The position numbers and the translations under genes are program-made. From an uncultured Oxalobacteraceae bacterium (GTDB lineage Bacteria > Pseudomonadota > Gammaproteobacteria > Burkholderiales > Burkholderiaceae_D), in contig CALKVB010000242.1 of NCBI GenBank assembly GCA_937996605.1, positions 1-7,670 of the forward strand: a stretch of 7,670 nucleotides of DNA, in the 5' to 3' direction. Numbering within the stretch: the stretch's first letter is position 1; each line of letters opens with the position of its first letter. This document shows positions 1 through 6,200 of this stretch, piece by piece. The notes under the pieces were generated by a model. That model saw only the letters and a program-made list of their open reading frames with translations, had not been told where the DNA came from and did not search any database.

Positions 1-351
1 GCTGTGGCGCACCACGAACATGTCGGCGTGCATCGCGGCCAAGTTGTCGATAGTGTCGAGTAAAGATTCACCTTTGCTCGCGCTAGATGCTGCGATGTTC
101 AAATTAATCACATCAGCAGAGAGGCGTTTTGCAGCAATCTCAAATGTCGTACGTGTTCGTGTTGAATTTTCGAAAAACAAGTTAAACACGCTTTTGCCGT
201 GCATGAGCGGCACTTTCTTCAATTCGCGTTCACCAATATCCACAAAAGTCGACGCTGTATCGAGGATGTGTTTAATGATAGATTTTGGCAAACCATCGAT
301 ACCCAACAAGTGTTGGAGTTCGCCATGTTTATTTAACTGTGGATTTTTCAT
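1..351 (-). CDS. pyrB: Aspartate carbamoyltransferase catalytic subunit, N-terminal 117 residues (partial)
   Basis: This gene encodes the enzyme that joins carbamoyl phosphate to L-aspartate to give N-carbamoyl-L-aspartate, the first committed step of pyrimidine synthesis in the cytosol. Only the first 117 codons are present; the rest runs off the left edge. The carbamoyl-phosphate motif STRTR is at residues 63-67, preceded by FFEN. The mobile-loop segment SSASKGES follows, with the expected lysine at residue 93. R115 in VVRHS matches the active-site arginine after that loop (R105 in E. coli by my alignment). The ATG at 349-351 is chosen because a purine-rich stretch (AGAAGAG) lies just upstream and the protein then starts where the family usually does. 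It lies 129 bp downstream of ruvX on the same strand, and I see no convincing promoter in the gap, so it may be co-transcribed with yqgE and ruvX. No regulatory pyrR gene precedes it. The family assignment is certain from the motifs; the operon membership is inferred. Confidence 0.96.
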   Translation of the reverse strand, partial: MKNPQLNKHGELQHLLGIDGLPKSIIKHILDTASTFVDIGERELKKVPLMHGKSVFNLFFENSTRTRTTFEIAAKRLSADVINLNIAASSASKGESLLDTIDNLAAMHADMFVVRHS

Positions 352-480
352 CTTCACTCTTCTAGTAAGCAAGAAGCTCTCGTTTTTATGAAACTACAAG
401 GCTTCAGGTTTCGCGACACGACTCGCGCTCTGCACTTCTTTATCTTCTGACTTATCTTCTGACCTAACTACTGACTTGAT
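352..480 (-). other. ruvX-pyrB intergenic region (no pyrR)
   Basis: This 129-bp gap is too short to hold pyrR (roughly 170 codons), which I recall lying between ruvX and pyrB in many Burkholderiales. It holds three tandem 12-bp units (440-475) and a weak hairpin with 5-bp arms at 412-416 and 423-427 around a 6-nt loop. The hairpin has no T-run after it, so it is not a convincing terminator or attenuator. Read on the minus strand in the ruvX frame, the region stays open for 28 codons after the ruvX stop and ends at a TAG at 394-396. I see no clear promoter. Confidence 0.6.
440..475. repeat. Three tandem 12-bp units after ruvX
   Basis: On the plus strand the unit TTATCTTCTGAC occurs twice back to back (440-451 and 452-463). 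A third, diverged unit CTAACTACTGAC follows at 464-475. A 12-bp period is a multiple of three. Read on the minus strand in the ruvX frame, the two identical copies give the repeated residues SEDK SEDK. Replication slippage is the simple explanation; a coding or regulatory role is not shown. Confidence 0.8.
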
Positions 481-894
481 TTAACTCTGATCAAAAAACT
501 GTTGCAGAATGACTGCCGCAGCTTGATCGTCAATTCTTTCGCCCTGCTTCGCGCGCAGAATTGCAGACGAATAACGCTCGTCTACCATCACCACCTTAAC
601 GCCAAAGCGTCCATGCAGCTGGTTACCAAACCGTTGACAACGCACCGTCATTTCGTGAGCAGTGCCATCCTGATGCATAGGTAGCCCAACCACACACAAC
701 GCCGGTTGCCACTCCTGAATGAGCTTGTCTATTGCTTCGAATTTAGCGTCGTTGCTGGCCGCGCTAACAATACTTAATGGATTTGCCTGACGAGTTAGGG
801 TGTTACCGACAGCGACGCCAATACGTTTCAATCCAAAGTCAAAGGCCAATACGGTTCCACTGACTTCGGCAAGATTGACAGCATTCGCACTCAT
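481..894 (-). CDS. ruvX: RuvX/YqgF family putative Holliday-junction resolvase (RNase H fold)
   Basis: This is a 137-residue cytosolic protein of the YqgF/RuvX family, close to the usual family length. The RNase H-like fold is shown by D19 in FDFGLKRIGVA (first acidic catalytic position), VVGLP at 68-72 followed by DG at 76-77, VDERYSS at 104-110 (second acidic pair), and the C-terminal IDDQAAAVILQQFF, where D122 or D123 would be the last catalytic acid. Members have been linked to Holliday-junction resolution and to 16S rRNA 5'-end maturation; the sequence cannot tell which applies here. The ATG at 892-894 shares its A with the yqgE stop (TAATG). It is preceded by AGGA (plus-strand 903-906) with an 8-nt spacer, so coupled translation is likely. 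After the TAA stop the same frame stays open for 28 more codons, rich in charged residues, which may be a lost C-terminal tail or chance. Confidence 0.95.
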   Translation of the reverse strand: MSANAVNLAEVSGTVLAFDFGLKRIGVAVGNTLTRQANPLSIVSAASNDAKFEAIDKLIQEWQPALCVVGLPMHQDGTAHEMTVRCQRFGNQLHGRFGVKVVMVDERYSSAILRAKQGERIDDQAAAVILQQFFDQS

Positions 895-1604
895 TAAGCG
901 TGTCCTGCCACACTTGCTAACATCAGTGGATCAAAACCGAGTAGCTTCATCGCTGCATCGAAGCGTTCTTCAATCGGCGTATCGAACATCACGCTAATAT
1001 CGGCAGGCACTGTCAACCAACCATTATCGAGAATTTCTTTCTCTAATTGCCCTGCACTCCACCCGGCATATCCTATGCTCAACAACAAACGATGTGGTGC
1101 ATCACCCGCGGCGAGTGACTCCAAAATGTCACGTGATGTAGTAAAGCAGACTTCCTCCGACACTTTGAGTGAGGACGAATATTTTCCGCCTGGCGCATGC
1201 AAGACAAAGCCGCGATCACTTTGCACAGGGCCGCCGAACATCACGGGGCGTTGTCCAAATGGATGAGAGTCAGGAATAATTTCCAATTGCAAATCGATAC
1301 GGTCAAACAAATCGGCAATCGTCATATCCGTTGGACGATTGATCACCATCCCCATCGCACCGCGTGCATTGTGTTCGCAAATGTAAATCACAGACCCACC
1401 AAAAACAGGATCGAGCATGCTTGGCATCGCAATCAGGAAGTGATTACTGAGATTTAATGAGTGTTCCGGTTCATCTTGCTCAGATGAACCGAATTTGAGC
1501 TTGATGGTTTGCTCAAGCTCATCTGACAATTCTTGACTGAGGAGCTCAATTTCCTCTTCGTCAAACTCGTCGATAGGAGTATTGATGGTTTTATGCTTCT
1601 TCAT
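894..1604 (-). CDS. yqgE: YqgE/AlgH family protein with acidic N-terminal extension
   Basis: This is a DUF179 (YqgE/AlgH) protein of 236 residues. The conserved family core starts near residue 49 (LNLSNHFLIAMPSM at 50-63), continues with FGGSVIYICEHNARGAMGMV at 68-87 and FGGPVQSDRGFVLH at 123-136, and ends with GYAGWSAGQLEKEI at 178-191. The biochemical role of the family is unknown; AlgH was named for an effect on alginate regulation in Pseudomonas, and the gene commonly sits beside ruvX. Family members are usually about 185-190 residues, so some 48 residues are extra here. That stretch has 15 Asp/Glu against 5 Lys and no Arg. No other ATG occurs before M60, which lies inside the core, so the extension cannot be removed by picking a later ATG. 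The start has no good Shine-Dalgarno site, but a -10-like element lies so close that a leaderless mRNA is plausible. Its stop overlaps the start of ruvX by one base. Confidence 0.94.
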   Translation of the reverse strand: MKKHKTINTPIDEFDEEEIELLSQELSDELEQTIKLKFGSSEQDEPEHSLNLSNHFLIAMPSMLDPVFGGSVIYICEHNARGAMGMVINRPTDMTIADLFDRIDLQLEIIPDSHPFGQRPVMFGGPVQSDRGFVLHAPGGKYSSSLKVSEEVCFTTSRDILESLAAGDAPHRLLLSIGYAGWSAGQLEKEILDNGWLTVPADISVMFDTPIEERFDAAMKLLGFDPLMLASVAGHA

Positions 1605-1640
1605 ACCCGTATTTTAGCATTTTTAGGCGAGTTTTTTCGA
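1605..1640 (-). promoter_or_regulatory. Candidate yqgE promoter, possibly giving a leaderless mRNA
   Basis: On the minus strand the hexamer TAAAAT (plus-strand 1611-1616) follows TGC and lies only 6 nt from the yqgE ATG. The expected transcription start would therefore fall on or next to the A of that ATG. A weak -35-like TCGAAA (plus-strand 1635-1640) lies 18 bp further upstream. There is no Shine-Dalgarno sequence in the 6-nt gap. The -10 match is good, the -35 match is poor, and the stretch is A/T-rich, so chance remains possible. Confidence 0.42.
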
Positions 1641-1720
1641 GGCTGTGCTATGGTTCCAGCATCTTGCTAGGCGCGCGCAATCTGATTTCCACCTCTGTCA
1701 CATCACCTTGGAATTATTTA

Positions 1721-3196
1721 ATGGCATTTCAGTTTAATAAAAGTTTGGTCTGGTTTCGTCGCGATCTTCGCAGTCATGACCATGCCGCCTTATTTCATTC
1801 ACTCAAACAATCATCGCAGTGCTACTGTTGTTTCATTTTTGACACAACCATACTCCAACATCTTCCCGCCGATGATAGACGTGTACGATTTATTTATCAA
1901 AGTGTGATGGAGCTGCGCACCGAGCTCGAAGCACTTGGTGGCGGACTCATCATTCGCTATGGTGACCCACAAACAGAGATTCCCAAACTCGTTGCAGAGC
2001 TCGCTTGCGAAGCGGTTTTCATCAACCGTGACTACGAACCACAGGCTAGAGTACGAGATTCAGCAATCGAAACTTTGCTCAAGAAAACCAAGTGTCAATT
2101 ATTCTCCTTTAAAGACCAAGTCATTTTTGAACAAGATGAAGTGTTAAGCCTATCGGCTAAACCATTTTCTGTCTTCACGCCGTATAAAAATGCGTGGCTC
2201 AAAAAACTCGCCTCTGAAGTTGAAGGTGGCCCCGATTTTTATTTCAAGCCTTATCCGGTTCACCAATACACCAAGAATCTCGCATCACATCAAGACGCCT
2301 TTGTCCCTACTCTACAAGAGATGGGATTCCAAGACGCTGAGACAGAACCGAAACTCAAGGGCGGCATGAAAGCTGGCGCTGCTTTGATCGAGGACTTTAT
2401 CGATCGTATAGATCAATACGGCAATACCCGCGATTTTCCAGCGGTCAAAGGTCCGTCCTACCTCTCTGTGCATTTACGCTTTGGAACGGTCTCTATTCGT
2501 TATTTGGTGACACTTGCCATGCGTCAGATGCGAACCGCAAATCAATTGCAAGGCGCCAGTGTGTGGTTATCGGAATTAGTGTGGCGTGATTTCTATTTTA
2601 TGATCTTGCACCATCATCCTCGTGTCGTCGGTCATGCTTTCAAACCTGAGTACGATGCCATCCAATGGGAGAATGGTGAACACGCGCAAAAGCTATTTCA
2701 AGCGTGGTGCGATGGCAAAACAGGCTATCCCTTAGTCGACGCTGCAATGCTTCAACTCAACCAAAGCGGTTACATGCACAATCGTTTGCGTATGGTCGTT
2801 GCCAGTTTCTTAATCAAAGACTTGGGCATAGACTGGCGCTGGGGTGAAGCTTACTTCGCTCTGAAGTTGATTGACTTTGATCTATCTGCAAACAATGGCG
2901 GTTGGCAATGGGCGGCCTCCTCAGGCTGCGATGCACAACCCTACTTCCGCATTTTCAATCCGATTACTCAGTCTGAAAAGTTTGATAGCGAAGGTAAATT
3001 TATCCGCCGCTATCTTCCGCAATTGGCCGCGCTCAATGCCAAACAAATTCATGCACCGTGGACCGTAAGCCCAATCGAATTAGCCTCGGCAAAAATCCGT
3101 TTAGGCATAGACTACCCAGAACCTATCATCATGCATGACGTCGCTCGCCAAAAGACTTTAGAACGATACAGTGTCATCAAAAAAGTAACTGCATAA
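1721..3196 (+). CDS. phrB: Class I CPD deoxyribodipyrimidine photolyase
   Basis: This 491-residue flavoprotein repairs UV-induced cyclobutane pyrimidine dimers with blue or near-UV light (E. coli PhrB is 472 residues). The N-terminal antenna domain begins SLVWFRRDLRSHD (residues 8-20). The FAD-binding domain carries YGNTRDFPAVKGPS (ending at S246), LVWRDFY, TGYPLVDAAM, MHNRLRM and NNGGWQWAAS (391-400). The electron-transfer tryptophans align as W316, W372 and W395, matching E. coli W306, W359 and W382. N391 matches the FAD-contacting asparagine that marks photolyases. Two positions differ from E. coli: P245 replaces the Thr of the FAD-phosphate GTS motif, and Y351 replaces Trp before MHNRLRM. 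The ATG at 1721 is preferred over an in-frame TTG at 1664: it puts the conserved motif eight residues in and has a modest GGA site upstream, while the TTG lacks one. The gene is divergent from yqgE, and its stop abuts the terminator. No light or SOS operator was recognised. Confidence 0.95.
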   Translation: MAFQFNKSLVWFRRDLRSHDHAALFHSLKQSSQCYCCFIFDTTILQHLPADDRRVRFIYQSVMELRTELEALGGGLIIRYGDPQTEIPKLVAELACEAVFINRDYEPQARVRDSAIETLLKKTKCQLFSFKDQVIFEQDEVLSLSAKPFSVFTPYKNAWLKKLASEVEGGPDFYFKPYPVHQYTKNLASHQDAFVPTLQEMGFQDAETEPKLKGGMKAGAALIEDFIDRIDQYGNTRDFPAVKGPSYLSVHLRFGTVSIRYLVTLAMRQMRTANQLQGASVWLSELVWRDFYFMILHHHPRVVGHAFKPEYDAIQWENGEHAQKLFQAWCDGKTGYPLVDAAMLQLNQSGYMHNRLRMVVASFLIKDLGIDWRWGEAYFALKLIDFDLSANNGGWQWAASSGCDAQPYFRIFNPITQSEKFDSEGKFIRRYLPQLAALNAKQIHAPWTVSPIELASAKIRLGIDYPEPIIMHDVARQKTLERYSVIKKVTA

Positions 3197-3197
3197 A

Positions 3198-3231
3198 AAA
3201 ACCTCGAATCCTTTTATGGATTCGAGGTTTT
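3198..3231. terminator. Bidirectional Rho-independent terminator between phrB and chpA
   Basis: The arms CCTCGAATCC (3202-3211) and GGATTCGAGG (3218-3227) form a perfect 10-bp stem around the loop TTTTAT, extended by four A-T pairs at the base. On the plus strand it is followed by TTTT and a broken T-run (TTTTCTGTTT). On the minus strand the trailing tract is seven T (plus-strand A-run 3195-3201), so it may work better for the leftward kinase transcript. It starts two bases after the phrB stop codon and lies 36 bp beyond the kinase stop, serving both convergent genes. Confidence 0.93.
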
Positions 3232-3267
3232 CTGTTTGAACAGTTGATTAGAACTCAGTAGGGCCTT

Positions 3268-6200
3268 TTAGGATTCTATCGTCACTTCTTTATTGACGAA
3301 GCCACTAATCGCCCCCAGCAAATCGTCTTCACGGTACGGCTTACCAAAGTACTCGTTTACACCCAATTCCATCGCGTAGTTGCGGTGTTTATCCGCAGTA
3401 CGAGAGGTAATCATAATGATAGGAATATGACTAGTACGTGAATCGCTTCGAACGTTACGGGTCAAGTCAAAACCATCCATCCGCGGCATTTCAATATCAA
3501 CCAACATGACGTCAGGTGTAATCGATTGCAACTGCTCGAGTGCATCGATACCGTCTTTTGCCAACACGACTTGATAACCTTCACGTACCAACAAACGTTG
3601 CGTAACGCGACGCACGGTCAAAGAGTCATCAACCACCATCACGATATGATGCGAACGCAAGCCTTGAACGGGCTCCACCGCAACTGGAGCAGCGGTTGAT
3701 GCAACCATTTCAGCAACAGCGCCCATTTCTGGCGTTGTAGATTCGACCGTCGTCTCAGCTAACTTAGCGCGCTCAGTTTCAAGTTTGTGCGCCAATGGTA
3801 CCGGATTCAAAATCAAAACAATGTCACCAGAACCCAGAACTGTTGCACCAGCGATACCGATCATACGTGCCAACTGCGGGCCGACGTTCTTAACAACGAC
3901 CTCGCGGTTACCAATAATTTGATCGACGTGAATCGCAACACGTTCCTTGTCGCTTTTCATAATCAAAATTGGTGTGTACTGCTGTGTGTCTGGTGTCGCG
4001 TTGCGTTCGCCGAGCATACTTGGCAAGTAATGCAATGGTACTCGCGCACCTTGCCACATAATCGCACCGTCATTGTATGCCGTTGCCAAGGCTGCAGATT
4101 TGAGCTGCTGCACTTGCTCTACCAGAACAGAAGGTACCGCGAATGTCTTACCACCCGCATTCAAAATAACGACCTGAGTCACCGCCAAAGTCAAAGGCAA
4201 GTTGATCGTAAAGTGTGCGCCTTGTCCTGCCACTGAGCTAACAGCCACCCGACCACCGAGCGAAGCAGCTTCCGAACGTACCACGTCCATACCGACACCG
4301 CGTCCAGCCAGTTCAGTAATCTCACTTGCAGTAGAAAATCCTGGTTCAAAAATCAAATTGACGACTTCATTTTCGCTCAGGCTACTCTCATCACTCAGCA
4401 AACCAACGGTTTTTGCTTTTTCACGGATACGACCAAGATTCAATCCTTGACCATCATCGGTGAAGTGAATCACAACTTCGTTACCCTCTTGGCGAATCTC
4501 AATTAGCAATTCACCAACTTCATTTTTACCACGATTAATACGATCTTGACGGCTCTCGATACCATGCACAATTGCATTACGCAGCATGTGCTCGAACGGT
4601 CCAACCATCTTTTCCAAAACGCTACGGTCAATCTCTACCGATGTACCGCGAATATCGAGGTTGACGCGCTTGTCCATTTCTTTCGCGGTTTGACGTGCGA
4701 TGCGATACAAACGCTCAGAGACGCTGGAGAACGGAATCATACGAACGCGCATCAGATCTTGCTGCAATTCACGTGTCAAACGCGCTTGCGAGTTCAAATC
4801 CGTCGTTGCGCCTTCAATTGTACGATTCAAAGCAGATTGAACTGTCGCAACGTCGTTGACGCTCTCAGCCATCATCCGTGTCAATTCTTGTAGACGTGTA
4901 AATCGGTCGAACTCAAGTGGATCAAATTCTCGATCGCCAGACAGCGCCATACGTGAAGAAATCTGCGTCTCCGCTTGAATCTCCACCTCACGCAACTGAT
5001 CGCGCAAACGACTGACGTTTTCAGTCAATTCAGCCAGCGAGGCTTTCAGCGTATCAACTTCATTTTCAAGTTTAGAACGAGAGATAGAAACTTCACCAGC
5101 TTGGTTAACCAAACGATCCAATATATCTGCACGAACACGTACCAAAGGCACAGGCGCAGCACTGGCCGGAGCGACCACTTGTGGCGCAGCTTGACGCAAT
5201 ACACGTGGCGCGGTAAACGCTGGAACCACTGCCTTGACTTCGACCAACTTAGCCTCAGGTGCGGTCGAGGTGGCTTCAGCAATAGGAGTATCGACCACTG
5301 GCGTTGTCGGTGCTATCGCTGCCATTGAAGCTAATTCTTCCTCCGCAGCTTTCAGTTTTGCTTCAGCTTCAGCCAATGCCGCAGCGTGCATCTCTTCTTG
5401 GAATTGATTGATCTCTTGTTCAACTGTGAGTTCCGTAGGTGCGGCAACAACCTCTTCTACTACACTTGGATTTTGCAAACGTTCAAACAAATGCATTGCA
5501 TAGTCATGACGGGAAACCAAATCTTCCAACAAAGGCTGACGAATAGTACTACCCGTATGCATCAAGTTTTCGATACGTGTTTCCATGTCATGCGTATGCT
5601 GGCCGAGCTGCATCGCACCGGCCATGCGTGCACTACCTTTAACAGTATGCATGAGACGCAAGATCGACTGAGGAATTGCGTCATCCTCTGGCGCTTGCTG
5701 CCATGATCGTAAGAGTTGACCTATCATCGGCAATAGATCGTTTCCTTCTTCTAAGAAGACAGGCAATAGATCATGATCAATCTCGTCGCTTACTTTAAGT
5801 TCGATTCCAGTATTAACTCGATCTTCGCTTACATCATCAAGGCTAGGTGCCAATTCAACGACATCATCATCCGTACTATCATCTACATTAACGAGCGATA
5901 CATTTTCGGGCTCATTGAGTATGGAAGCAGGTTCGGACTCGTTTAGCGACTCTACTGCAATTTCTGCATCACTATCATCTAATGAGGCAACAAGTTCAGT
6001 TGATTCTGCTGGCGTAGCAACAGCGAGAATTTCAGCCGCTGCAGCATCCATCAATTGATCTGAAATTTCAGTTGAAACTTGCTCGACCACCTCTACATCT
6101 ACAGTTGCCTCAGTAGGTTCCTCAAGTACTACCTCGCCATCATTCTGTAACGAAGTGATCGTTTCAAGCATGCCTTGCTGCACATTTACAGCATCAGTAG

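Noticed and set aside
20..391. Open frame of 123 codons on the plus strand
   Set aside because: It lies opposite the pyrB start, whose minus-strand translation has clear STRTR and VVRHS motifs. The plus-strand frame has no recognisable motif.
412..427. Hairpin before pyrB as a possible attenuator
   Set aside because: The stem is only 5 bp and has no T-run after it. No leader peptide with a pyrimidine-sensitive T-run was seen.
1664..1720. TTG start giving the photolyase 19 extra residues
   Set aside because: There is no ribosome-binding site before the TTG, the extra residues match nothing known, and the ATG at 1721 gives the family-like N-terminus.
1641..1720. Promoter or light/SOS operator for the photolyase
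   Set aside because: A TATGGT hexamer exists near 1650 but no paired -35 at proper spacing, and no LexA-like palindrome was found.
3787..4236. 149-codon plus-strand frame opposite the kinase gene
   Set aside because: The opposite strand encodes the conserved CheW-like domain without a break. The plus-strand product is rich in Arg, Cys, Asn and Gln in a way typical of an antisense shadow.
5046..5282. 78-codon minus-strand frame inside the kinase gene in another frame
   Set aside because: It overlaps the coiled-coil and Pro/Ala linker of the real reading frame and encodes an Arg/Trp-rich product with no motif, as expected from frame-shifted reading.
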